Assembly (NCBI RefSeq): GCF_000346465.2
Contig: NC_034016.1
Location: forward strand, 905,481 to 969,480
Reading direction: 5' to 3'
DNA length: 64,000 bases
DNA from: Prunus persica
Taxonomy: Eukaryota; Streptophyta; Magnoliopsida; Rosales; Rosaceae
Under the pieces are notes generated by a model. That model saw only the letters and a program-made list of their open reading frames with translations. It was not told the origin of the DNA and searched no databases. Every line of letters starts with the position of its first letter. Position 1 is the stretch's first letter. Position numbers and translations under genes: made by a program. Shown here in pieces: positions 24,061 to 35,112 of this stretch.

Positions 24061-24814
24061 GGTGGGGGGCTTCAGATAAAGCACCAAGGGAAGTGGCTCA
24101 ATGCAGATTTTCCTCCTAGTTCCATTGGTGTCCTTGTTGCTGACCATATAGAGGTTGGTGCATTTCAATACATTTCTCAAATTTTCAATTCTTCTCCACA
24201 AAAATCTAATCATCTTGCCAAGTTTTTTTCTCTTTTGCACATTATATATCTTTAATACTAGGTTTAAGGAAAATGCTATACTTCAATATTGTCAGCAACT
24301 TTCTCTATGCTAGCGGTGTTTAACCCAAAACTAATTAATCATATATGTATAACCGAAAACTAATTAATCATATACGTGTATACAGACTAAGCGAGATACT
24401 TAAATAAGTTATATTGGATGACTTGAAGTACATGTGACAAAATTCAGTCCGTCACTTATAAAAGTTGAATATTTTCCATTTTAACCTTTAAAAACAGCTC
24501 CTATTTGTTTCGTTTGTTAAAATTCCTATGCCATATTTAATTTGTAATTAATTTGTGGTTTGCAGATTCTTACCAATGGGAAGTACAAGAGCTTGTTGCA
24601 TCGGGTGGCTTTAAACACAGAAGTGGAAAGGTTGAGTTTACCCTTCTTCTTTGGACCATCATTGGACGCAATTGTGAAGCCTGAACCAGAGTTTGTAGAC
24701 GACCACAACCCACCCTCTTATCGTCAAATGACTTACAAAGAATACTTGGAATCCAATTCTCGGTACCATGTGATCGAAGCAAAAGCAAACTTGATCAATG
24801 AGGCTCTGCTCTAG

Positions 24815-26300
24815 CTAACACCAAATGAAGCTGCTTCTTTTCAATAAATAAATAAAAAAAATAATAATAATAATTGTATTTCTATTTAGAAAAAAAAAAG
24901 TATTAAGACCATGTATTCAAGTAATAAGGGCTCCATTTGGGGTACTCTTTTTCCTTGACCGGATTTTCCTCCATTTGGGGTTTTTTATGGCAAGGTTTTA
25001 ATGAGGCCACATTAATGCTCTCCGTTCGTTTGTAAGCTTTTGTCGTTTATTTGGTGATAGTGATGAATGAAATTATTCCTATTTGATCCACACAAAAAAT
25101 TTGTGATAAGAGCCCCCCTGGGAGCTAGCCATGAGGAGGGTTAATTTTCCCTTTAAGACAAAAATAAAGGTCCCTATAAGGAGTAACATTTGTCTGAAAC
25201 GAGGATAGCACTGTTTTGCATGTGGCAATCTGTGATTCCTTTGGGATAGCAAGACAGTATTATCTCTATTTCACACAAGTTTTTCTATCCTATAAGGAGT
25301 ATACTAAGTTGTTATATTAAGATCTCTGTTTGTTTGTAATGGTGCTGGAGCACCTTTTCCCTATTTCAAATAAGACTCCACCTAAAACCAGATGAAGGGT
25401 TTAATTTGTGCTGCTTTTCGTGGCTTTGTACTAAACCAAATTAAGGGTTTTTTCTGACTGTCCCCGCATGGGGCAAGGAAGAGAACAACTTATGTGAAAG
25501 GGTGTAGTTAGGGCCTAGGGCTGGCCCGGTTTGGCCACATGGAAATGCCCAGCCCTAGTTAGGAAGCTTTCTAATTGCTATTGGCCTCGTGGACCCAAAG
25601 CATGCATTCAGCTTATCCCCACCCAAATTCTCAGAAAAAGCTTGAATTTTTGGAGCTTACGGATGACCAAAGTTAAATGGCTACTTACAAGCTATTTCAG
25701 ATATGCACTTGGGCTGCCCCTTGGTATAGCATATTTCAGTAGCTTTCAAAAAACTAATTTCTTTTATTTGGGACCATGAAATGGCAGTGTATTAGAACCC
25801 TAAACCCTATTCAACACAAAAAGAACTGAAATCAGTATGGATGGGGAGCTTAAATGATGCTGCAAAATGCATATCAGTTGTGCTAAATATCTTGTGAACA
25901 ATTAACCAATGGAATACTTACATTATAAAATAGATAATAATAAGGAGATGATGTGTGGTATGACCAATCATTCCAAGAATGTCATGTATTCAAATACATA
26001 CCACCATCTTTTTAGTTTCAATACACCCACGTAATATAATTGAAAATCAAAATTTCATTATGACCAAGGACTGTATACGAAAACCATGTGGCATTTTGAA
26101 TAGTATTTGATGCTTTTCAAATAACCTTAACAAAAGAGAGCAAACAATTTGGATCATTTAGTTCATTGATTGCACCAACCCCTCATTGTTCTCACAGTAT
26201 GCTAAAAAACATAACTATATTAATAAACTTTTCTATGAGGAATTATATTAGTGAAATAACTAATTGCAATTTCCAAAAGTTGCAACACTGCAATAAGTAT
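24815..26300. other. 3' flank of dioxygenase C and spacer
   Basis: The 3' flank duplicates that of dioxygenase A (GGTACTCTTTTTCC, CAAGGTTTTAATGAGGCCA, ATGAATGAAATTATT). From 25.2 to 26.3 kb no gene is supported; the open frame at 25.53-25.78 kb has no recognisable domain. Confidence 0.55.
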
Positions 26301-26316
26301 AGGCAGTAAAGTATCA

Positions 26317-27972
26317 TCACCTCAGAGCTGGTAGAGCCTTCTCTTCTTCGGTGATAACAAACTTGCCCTCTGTGAACTCACAAGTTGCAATTGGAACGCT
26401 AAGCTGCCTCTGCAGCTTCTTCACAACAAAAACTTCTGACTCTTCACATATTGTTACGACAGTACCCTTCCTGCCAAGCCGACCAGTCCGACCAGCTCGA
26501 TGCGCATAATGAATAGAGTCAGTGGGTAAGTCCAGATTGACTACAAGATCACATTCTGCCACATCCAAACCCCTCGCTGAAAGTTCATTAGTCACCAGAA
26601 TTCTAACCTCCCCATTCTTGAACTTTTTCAGAGTTGTTGTCCTACCAAGTTTACCAAGATCCCCATGTAGCTCTGCTGCTATCATTCCACGAGCCTCCAG
26701 CTTGAAGACGGTATCTTTTAGTTGCTTAGTGTGGTTCATGAAGACAATAACGGACTTGGCATCAAGAGCATGAACACATCTTCTCAACGTGTCAACCTTG
26801 TGTTGTAACTTTGTAACGCAGTAGTAGTGTTTTAGAGATGGAGGTAGGCTCTGTATTGCAGCCTGAGTCTGCACATTTGAGGATGGATCAGAACTGGTCG
26901 ACTGTCCTGACAAATTAATGGGTCCAGATGGAGAAATTGATTCAATGGAAATGACTTTTTTGGCTTGGATGAGAAGTGGATCGTGCCCCCAGCTCCTGGC
27001 TGCCCGTATCACTGAAAATGGTACTGTGGCAGAAACCAGAACAGTCTGACGCTCAGCCCGCTTGGCAAGGGAGCCTTTTGGTCCATGCGAGTCTCCACTG
27101 GATTTCCTCCCAACATGTTCCAATATCCGGTGCATGTCCTCCCGAAAATTAAATGAAAGCAGTTGATCAACCTCATCTAAGACCAAGAAACGGCAGCCGT
27201 GGGTGTGAAGCTTCCCAGCTGCACTAATCTCCGAAATCCTTCCCGGGGTACCAACAACAATGCAAGGTTTATTTTTCCTCAGTGCTTCTTCCTGTCTTGA
27301 TCGATTTGCACCCCCTACAAGCTGCTGAACTACTTTTTTGTTTGCAGGTCCTAATATCTTCTCAAACTCTCTCACAATTTGCATACCCAGCTCCCTCGAA
27401 GGAGCCACAATTACTGCTTCTATGTCTGTTTTCTTCCCAGGTTCACCATCACCATCACCATCAGATGTTCTCGTCTTTAGCGGGCCAACTTCAGAGAGGA
27501 TGGGAAGAAGATAAGCCAATGTTTTTCCTGAGCCTGTGTAAGATTGAATCACAACATCATGATCTTTAAGAATTGTTGGAATTGCAGTGGCTTGAACATC
27601 AGTTGGAGTCTTGAAGCCTTCCTTCTCTAACCTCTCTATCAACAAAGGTGGAAGCCCAAGCTCAAAAAATGATTTAGCATTAAAGATAGTCGAATCTATT
27701 TCAAGCGATCTGTGTTGCCCAGCTGCCTTGACTACATGGCTTCTAACCCCCTTGGCTTTACTTTTGGGGACTTCTGTAAGAGAATTCAGCAGCTTGGCTT
27801 CGTTGATTTTCCCAGTCTCTACTGTTTCATGATCATTTTTTAAGCCGAGGCTTGCAAGACTCAGACTACAAACACTTCTATGGAACCAAGCATTCCTAGA
27901 AACATGTGGAAACTTATGGAAGGATAGAGACTCTCCAAAAAGGAGCAACTTTGGAGAGATCAATGCCGGCAT
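26317..27972 (-). CDS. RH47: DEAD-box ATP-dependent RNA helicase, RH47/ISE1 type (mitochondrial)
   Basis: A single uninterrupted exon encodes 551 aa. All helicase motifs are visible: Q-motif (FKTPTDVQATAIP, residues 119-132), motif I TGSGKT (146-151), Ia PSREL (191-195), Ib GTPGR (241-245), motif II as DEVD (266-269), SAT (314-316), SARGLD (465-470) and HRAGRTGR (491-498). The first 40 residues are rich in S, R, H and hydrophobics and poor in acids, fitting an organelle transit peptide. DEVD in place of DEAD, the N-terminal layout and the insert between motifs III and IV fit plant RH47 (INCREASED SIZE EXCLUSION LIMIT 1). That mitochondrial helicase is needed for embryogenesis and limits plasmodesmatal transport in Arabidopsis. 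Orthology is by recognition and not by search. The start is the first ATG, with a 5' UTR intron likely upstream. Confidence 0.88.
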   Translation of the reverse strand: MPALISPKLLLFGESLSFHKFPHVSRNAWFHRSVCSLSLASLGLKNDHETVETGKINEAKLLNSLTEVPKSKAKGVRSHVVKAAGQHRSLEIDSTIFNAKSFFELGLPPLLIERLEKEGFKTPTDVQATAIPTILKDHDVVIQSYTGSGKTLAYLLPILSEVGPLKTRTSDGDGDGEPGKKTDIEAVIVAPSRELGMQIVREFEKILGPANKKVVQQLVGGANRSRQEEALRKNKPCIVVGTPGRISEISAAGKLHTHGCRFLVLDEVDQLLSFNFREDMHRILEHVGRKSSGDSHGPKGSLAKRAERQTVLVSATVPFSVIRAARSWGHDPLLIQAKKVISIESISPSGPINLSGQSTSSDPSSNVQTQAAIQSLPPSLKHYYCVTKLQHKVDTLRRCVHALDAKSVIVFMNHTKQLKDTVFKLEARGMIAAELHGDLGKLGRTTTLKKFKNGEVRILVTNELSARGLDVAECDLVVNLDLPTDSIHYAHRAGRTGRLGRKGTVVTICEESEVFVVKKLQRQLSVPIATCEFTEGKFVITEEEKALPALR

Positions 27973-28035
27973 CTTTAGGAGGTCCCAAGTCCCAACAAGT
28001 AATTACTAATTAAATACCATCTGATTGAACTAAGG

Positions 28036-28560
28036 CTGCAAATTCAGATTCGAGAAGAAACAAGAACTGGATGATAAGGATGGAACCACATGAACAGATA
28101 ATTAACTAAATAGCTATCAGAAAAATAGAAATCCATACACTCGATCTGACATTCTAAGAAATAGCAAATTCACCCTAATAATGGATTAATAATCTTCTAC
28201 TAGTTAGAAAATAAACAGCATCAAAATAAGAAACTTCATGACCAAATGTAATATCAGTAAGCTTCAACAGAGACAAGAACACATAAGATTACACATAAAC
28301 ACAAGAGACTACACACAAACACAAGAACACATAAGATTATATATACAGACACACGAACACAAAGCCAAAAACACATAAATTATATTTACAGCTGCAGAAA
28401 AAACAAACAAACAAACAAAAGAAGCTCAGCAACACAGAAAAACTGACTGGATTCCAGTGAATGTGACATTTCTCAACAGAACAGAGCAAACATTATGATA
28501 TAATATCCCATTAGAAATTAAACCCTAAACTAGAAAAAGAAAACGGAAATGAAGAAATAC
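28036..28560 (-). other. Probable 5' UTR intron of the RH47 gene
   Basis: On the minus strand a donor (CTGAAAG|GTATTT) at 28560 and an acceptor (pyrimidine-rich, AATTTGCAG|CC) at 28036 bracket an AT-rich stretch ending about 60 bp before the ATG. The upstream part (28561 to about 28700) would be the first non-coding exon. No coding content is seen. Confidence 0.5.
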
Positions 28561-28719
28561 CTTTCAGGGTTAAGTCATCAGAGTTGAAGCAACCTAAGAA
28601 AAACTGAAGAAGAATAAGATAGGCAGGGCAGAAGAATTTGATGCAGACCACAGGTTTTACTGAAGAAGACCCACGCGAGGTTTAGAAGGGGGGGACTGCG
28701 GGAGGAGAGAGCTACTGGG

Positions 28720-30600
28720 TTCAAGGAGATAAGGATGGGCTTGGGCGGCTGGGGGTGGGTTTTGGGCTACTGGGTCTTAAAAGAAACACGAAAATAAACA
28801 AAGCTTTTGGGTTGATTAAGAAATATTTTGTCACTCACACAAATCTTTTAAGCCATCTCCAGGTGGGGAAGGCTACATTTAGCCCTCTAAAAATAATTTT
28901 ATAAGAAAAAGTGTCATGTTATATTTTAACCGTTTCTAGTAACAAATGGTTAAATTTAATACTTTAATAATTTTTAGTATATTATGTAAATTTATTAGTT
29001 AATTTAATTAAACTACTATTTATATCCTCTTTAAAATACATTTAAGAAGAGAAAAATATTTTGGGATGTGATTTTTGACATCCACGTGTCGGCACGTGAT
29101 TAGCCCTATAGATTTATGATTAGATTTTTTCTTGTTCTAAAAACAACATAAAAATTAATTTAAATATAAAAAAGATAAAGATAGTTTGTAAGAAAATGAA
29201 GAGATTGTGAGAAATTATGTAAAAGGATGAAATTGAGGATTGATAATATGTAAAATGATGAAGATGTTGTGAGAAATTATGTAAGAATGAGGTAAGTATT
29301 TATACCCAAAAAAAAAAGGAATTTTTTTTTTATAAAAAAATCATTTTTTTCGAATTATAAAAAAATTGAAAATTATATAAAAAAAAATTTAAAAAATGAA
29401 AACTGACTAACATCACCTAACAGCTAGGTGACGTCGGCTGGGCTCCATCCAAATAATTAGCCCAGGCTAACCAAAGGGTCACATGTGGCCCTCAATTTAA
29501 GAATTGGCCCTTTGTGTAACACTTACTTTTTTTTGTAGCTCTTTGTGTAGCTCACTTTTGGAGATGAGTTTTGGGAATTTAAGGCTATAATTTAAAAAAT
29601 TGACCCTCAATTGGCTGGCAATCAAGTCCAAATCGTAATCTTGGTTAATTAATTGATGATATTCAGTGTGACAATGTGCAGCTACTATAGGTGAAGATAC
29701 TTTTGTCTTTTTTCCTAATAATTTGACATTTGTTGGACTTCATCGCCACTTAAAGAAAAGTAGAGGACTAGAATTGTAAAAAATTAAAAGAACAGGGAGC
29801 AAAGTGGAAAATAGGCCAACCCACTCTACTAAATTTGGAGGTTCTAGAACAAGCTGATCTCAGCCAAAATAGACATATATAATAAAAATAATAATTGTGA
29901 CAGGGAATAATATAGTATATTGAAGCATGAGAATGTACCCTTGACTAAAAAAATAAATAAATAAAAAAATGGCAAATAATATTTGTGATAGACATCAACT
30001 TCTGTAAAGTTGTTGAGAACAGCCCACATACAAAGATTCAAAATGAAATCATTACTCTGTTTTCCATATCTTTTACATATACATATAATATTTCGTCATT
30101 CCATGCTTAGAAGTCTGGCATCTTCAAATTCAAGAAAACCATCCTCTCCCTATCAGAGTCACATTACGTTATATACAAACAAACGAGCTACACGTGGATT
30201 CTTAACAATTAGTATCAGAATAGTCAACACATTTGAAGCCACGTATTTCCATAAGTCAATTTTTCCATTATGACACTCATCATCAGTAAACCATATTAGA
30301 TAGAATTCATTACAGACCGTCCAAGCAGTTGTATAACTGGAAGCAACACTCAGCTCTCAGCAAGCAGATGTTGAATTATATAATCCAATAAAACAGGAAA
30401 TGATTTTATAAAATAATAAATAAAAAAAGAAAGAAAAAAGATTTACCATCTCTTTCAAAAACTGCAAGACTATACATAAGCAACGGAAAATTTCGTCTGC
30501 AATATTCTATTATATGTATACCTAAGCATTTTTTTATTTGAGAGATAATTACACAAACATTTAATTAATATTAATCTCCAGCTTTTTATATCTAGAAGGC
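28720..30600. other. AT-rich spacer with a degraded MITE-like segment
   Basis: AAGCCATCTCCAGGTGG near 28853 and TTTTGGAGATGAGTTTT near 29555 may be inverted ends of an old element, but pairing is weak. The sequence between is A/T runs. No gene is supported. Confidence 0.4.
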
Positions 30601-30611
30601 AACTCCTTCAA

Positions 30612-32418
30612 TCAATCCCGCCTTTTATTCTTCTTGAGCATGATAAATGACCAGCAGCCACCCTTCTTGCGCCTGCAATATTGCACCCATAAACTAATTC
30701 TTAAATCAAACCATTAAAAATAAAAAGGATACTGAGATAGGTGCACAATGTGTCACTGGTTAGATGACTCCAGATGTCCATTTTATGTACATATTTTTCT
30801 GAATAAAGTCTAAACTACAAAAGGGAGGAAGTTTCGTTTTCGCACACACACTATCAAGGTGTCATGGGAATTTGAACTTGAGACCATTAGCTTGCAAGTC
30901 GAGATTCTTTTCCACTAAAGCTAGACCCTGTTGGGGTCCATTTTCTAAAATTGATATGTTACCTACCACTTGTATGTTGACAAATATCTAGAAGTTCTTA
31001 ATACAAAAATGATGTTGTAAACTTCCTAACAATTTTCTAATGGTGCCAAATTTGGAAAAACCCCCAACTTGCATTGCTTTTGCATCATACAGTCCTAACT
31101 TTCGATTTTAGTCATGACAGTTGGAAAATCAGTTTCTAGAATGTGAATTTTTTCCCTTTGTTTTTGGGTTTTAGGTCAGCAAGAAGAATGTGAATTACAT
31201 TCAACTTGATCAGTTTCACACGTTTGTATGCTTTTCCTTTTGCTCTTTCTCTGTTCCTTCACAAGAGACTTTGACCTCCATTACTGAAAAACAGAACTCT
31301 AGGTTTTTTTTTTCAGGATTTCTTTTTTATTTCTTTCCTGAAATCCATGAAACTAAAATCTCCCTGTTTCATCCTATAATGACTTGATATGCAATATTTG
31401 TTTAGCCTAATGAAAAATTGATATGAACGGAAGAAATAGACAAAAACAATTAATGAAATGAAAACTGAGAGTGAATTAATACATACCTGCTGCTGCTGCT
31501 GATGCTTCTGGTGCTAGAACTGCTAATGCTGCTGCTGCCACTGCTTTTCATGCTTCCACTGTTAATACTAGAAACACCACTTTCACTCCTTTCAGAAACA
31601 GAAAGCCTCTTCATCTTCCACCACTCACTCTCCACACCCCCCTTCACAGATCCATCCACCCCCTGCCCATGCCCCTGCCCCTGAGGCTTTGGAGACACCT
31701 TTGCACTTGTTGAATTATTGCTATTTGCACCCACCACCACACTGTCACTCTTCTTCATCTTGTTGTTGTTGTTGTTGTTGCTGCTGTTGATCTTGTTCAT
31801 GTTTTTCTTATTGAGCCCCAAAGAAATTGGGAAAACCATCTTCAAAAGAAACCCCCCACTATCTATACTCCCACTTCTCATAACCAATTTCTTCTTCTCA
31901 CTCTTTTTCTTCTTATAATTCCCTTCGTCATTTAGATTTCCCCTCCTAACCAAAACTTGAGTACTTTTATCATCTTCTTCTTCATTTTGATCTCGATCAT
32001 CTTCTTCATCCACCATTGGCTTCTTATGCTCCACCAGATCTTTCAACGAAAGCTCATAACACGACTCGGGCATGTTCTTCACCATCTCCATCATCTCCCT
32101 CTGCCCTCTGGCAATCGCTTGCGTTCTAGAAGCAGGGGACAAGCTCCGGTAGTTGTTCACACGACTTGCCGTTTCCCACAACGGCGGCGAGCAAACACGG
32201 GAGTCGTATTCGTCATCATCAGTAGAAGCTCCCTCGTTTATCCGAGCTCCCATGCTGTTCCAGCTCCTGTAGTTTGCATAATTCTGAGCTGTTTTCTGAG
32301 CCCGGGAGGCATAGTTCACGGCCTGCCAAGTATCATGGCTTGTGTCACTTGTGATTTTCTCTGTACCACTGTTGAACAGGAAAGGGTGTTCATGTGGATT
32401 TGCGTTGAGATCAAACAT
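30612..32418 (-). CDS. Uncharacterised plant-specific protein, two exons, 330 aa
   Basis: The coding sequence is complement(join(30612..30672, 31487..32418)). Exon 1 gives 310 codons plus two bases before a GTATGT donor; the 61-nt exon 2 completes an Arg codon and encodes RKKGGCWSFIMLKKNKRRD. Visible features are an N-terminal MFDLNANPHEHPFLFN, a block of aromatic and basic residues (about 30-60), and a compact motif RGQREMMEMVKNMPESCYEL then SLKDLVEH (about 105-132). Then come acidic and lysine-rich tracts, an Asn run and a long serine-rich region (about 270-310). A basic GCWSF-containing tail follows. The EMVKNMPESCYELSLKDLVE-type core looks like a conserved plant family of unknown role. 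Low-complexity tracts suggest a disordered, possibly nuclear protein. No function is assigned. Confidence 0.8.
30836..30940 (-). mobile_element. SINE-like piece in the intron of the uncharacterised gene
   Basis: On the minus strand CTAGCTTTAGTGGAAAAGAATC..CTTGCAAGCTAATGGTCTCAAGTTCAAATTCC shows the family A-box/B-box order, followed by a (GT)n stretch (CACACACA on +). Confidence 0.5.
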
Positions 32419-32519
32419 AGTGTTTGTTTCCTGGGAAAATTTGAGGGGTAAGTAATGGAAGAAGAGAGGGAAACTGGTTTTGTGTGAGGTTTGTTGTGGA
32501 AGTGGTGTGTTTGAAGCAG

Positions 32520-33402
32520 AGATTGCCAGGTGGGTGGGTGCCAGGCGTTATCATCACCGACCCTTTTTTTCTTTTTGTGTCTTTGTCATTTTCTTGGCAG
32601 CCAAGTTTTTAATGGAGATGTCATGAGAGTGGGAAGGTTGAGCTCATGAAAAGAAATTGGGTTTTAAAAAGTCAAGGGGTTCTAGATGGGGCTGATCTGG
32701 TTGGATGTGGGGCCCATCTCTCCCCTCTAATTTTCTCTGTATTCTTTTTTCTTCTACTCTTTTTTGTCTTTTGAGGAGGAGCGTAGATACTAATTAATAG
32801 GCTTTTAATTCCTTTTCATCTTTATTTTTAGGTGGAGTGAAAAAATTAGTATCTTCGTTAGTTAGAGGAGGTTTCACGATTGACTCAATGAAGATATTTA
32901 TTTGCGATGAATTTGATATCTAATTATAATATAGCTTCGTTGTGGAGTGTATTGGTATATTGTATGAGTTTATTAACCCGTTATTTAAATAAAATAAAAA
33001 TAAAAAAGACTAGCATGTCTCATGCCTATTTCTTTTTTACATTTTCTTGACTTTTTGGGGTTTGGCTGTGCTACTACTATATCATATCTTGCAACGGCTA
33101 TATATCCTAAAGTGAAGTTTATTACTGCTTGATTAATTGCACTTTATTTTAGTGTTGGCTTTATAAAAAGAAAGAAGGTCAGTACCAAAAAAAGCTCACG
33201 CTATCTGCCTATCAATCATGTTGTCTCATTATAGCAACTATTGGAGGTCCTTTGATTGAATAGGCTTTACACGTTTCGAGATTTTTGTTAACTTCCACCT
33301 TGGGCCAACCTTCATAGAAATATATTAATCTCTCTCTTTTCTTCTTGCTTCCAAAGGGAATTTACAAGTTTAATTGCCATTAATGACGAGTTTTGGTTGT
33401 AA

Positions 33403-33438
<36 letters not shown>

Positions 33439-35100
33439 AAGCGATATTGAAGAGGGAGAATCGAACCTAGTACCTTATGTAAATGGTAAATACTTAAATC
33501 CTCACTCATATTTTATAGTGCATATGTTAAACAACTATCAAAAATTCGTGTAATTAATGATTCAAAATATTTATAGCCGCTAGTCTTTTTTTTTTTTTTT
33601 GGGGGAAATTCAGAGTTAAGGTGCTAGTCTACTGCCACTTTGCAGCACTTTTTTTGGTTCATTAAATATTTCCATTGCCCCAAATAAAAGAAATTCATGT
33701 ATTTAAATTTAAAGTTACGGAATTATAATGTAGCCAAGGGGCATTGTAAAGCGTAAAACACAAGTGCAGGTGGATCTGAAGTAGCCAAAGCTAATTGCCA
33801 AAAGTACAAGCTTTTTTGAAAAGTAGGGTTGGGATAAGCTGGGAGTATAATGTAGGGTCACGAGGCTACAAGCAATTAGCAACAGTCCTAACTAACACGT
33901 TACATACTTTTACAAATTACTGTGAAATCTGTCCCTTGCAAAACAAAAGCATTTGCTAAAGCAAAAACCCTCCTTTGAGTGCATTTGGTGTCTACTTAAA
34001 GCATGAATAGGTGAGTGATAGAGCCAATTGATTTCTCAGTTGATGAAGCAAAGCAGTTTCATGTTTATAATATTTTTAAAGTGTTGTTAATATAAAAAAT
34101 AATGTCAAAATCATTTGGCAAATTTTAATACAAAACTATTGTAACAGGGGATAATGACTAAAATGCACATGATGTTAAAAGTATTATGTGCTAACCATGT
34201 GGTGGTGGGAAAGGGGGGTATTGGTGGTGGTGGTGATGGTAGTGGTGGTTGTAGTGGTGGTGATGGTAGTGGTGGTTGTAGTGGTGGAGATGGTGGTGGA
34301 GGTGGAGGTGAGGTGGTGGTGTTGGAGATGGTAGTGAGTTTTGAAATTTCCATCGTGAGGGTAATGGTTTTCAACGTGTTTTAATTTTTTTTTCTTTCTA
34401 AAAATCTTTTAATTATGTTTAATGGCTTCATTTGACCGTTTACCCCATTTATATTGAAATATTTGTTTTTGTGTTTTTAATAAAGCAAGGGCATTTTTGG
34501 AATTTCTGAATATTTCAGTTTTATATGTATCTACCTATCCGAAAATTCTGTGGTACATTGATGGTACCGGTGCACTCACTTATCCAAGGGCTGAAATTGG
34601 ATTTTAAAATTCAAGGGCTGAAATTGGATTTTAAACATCAATGGCTGAGATTGAATGACTTGATGACTTGTCCAGCCTTTTTTTATTGAACATCACGTGA
34701 GTCACATGTGACTGTGAGAAATGAAAAGAGATCCAGACTCACGCACTAGAGATCGTCCACAAGAAAACCTAGGATGCTGGCGACTGATCAAATTTTCATC
34801 AGACTCGTATATAATATTGAGAAGTCTTTTGGTGTTGTCAATGTTGGGGAAATATTGTTGTCAAACTGGTGCTTCTCTCTACACTAAATAAAGTGTGAAC
34901 AGCTTGGAACCAACCATTCAGTGTTTCAATTTACAAATTTGTGCTCATGATTATAGTTCACATAGTTTTGACATGCAAGCAATGCTCAATTGCATCTCTC
35001 CTCAGACTGATACCAATTCAAAAAAGTTATAAAAAACCAGAAGTTTTAATTGCTTAACTTTTGATCGTAACATGATACAACTGAATCATGAAAAAAGAAT
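32520..35100. other. Intergenic spacer with simple repeats
   Basis: It holds a (TTA)n run at 33406-33433, a GGT/GGTGAT-type minisatellite at about 34198-34320, and a two-copy repeat of AAGGGCTGAAATTGGATTTT near 34588 and 34614. Open frames in the GGT array are glycine- or proline-rich by-products. No gene is supported. Confidence 0.65.
34198..34320. repeat. GGT-rich minisatellite
   Basis: The unit GGTGGTGATGGTAGTGGTGGTTGTAGT occurs about two to three times within a longer GGT/GGA run. It is strongly purine-biased on one strand. Confidence 0.85.
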
Positions 35101-35112
35101 TGACTATTTGAG

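Larger units (their letters stand above)
21426..24814 (+). pseudogene. 2OG/Fe(II) dioxygenase C, disrupted by a hAT-like insertion
   Basis: The exon plan is 21426..21602, 22178..22392, 22946..24153 and 24566..24814, a near copy of dioxygenase A. Exons 2 and 3 match A's lengths exactly (215 nt and, without the insert, 334 nt). Exon 1 is shorter (177 against 243 nt) because a Ser/Gln/Asn-rich stretch is missing. Exon 3 keeps H198 and D200 (FPHRDPG), but six codons after LIAQ the frame runs into an 866-bp element. It ends at a stop near 23244, before the distal His and RLS arginine encoded by exon 4. Outside the insert I see no other lesion, so the disruption looks recent. The predicted truncated protein cannot bind iron properly. 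Splicing out of the insert is possible but not evident. Confidence 0.9.

Noticed and set aside
31502..32451. Long plus-strand open frames rich in Leu, Phe and Ser opposite the uncharacterised gene
   Set aside because: They are antisense shadows of serine-, asparagine- and lysine-rich coding sequence on the minus strand.
34111..34384. Proline-rich (minus) and glycine-rich (plus) open frames that could suggest a cell-wall protein
   Set aside because: Both arise from one GGT-type minisatellite; no signal peptide and no conserved flank.
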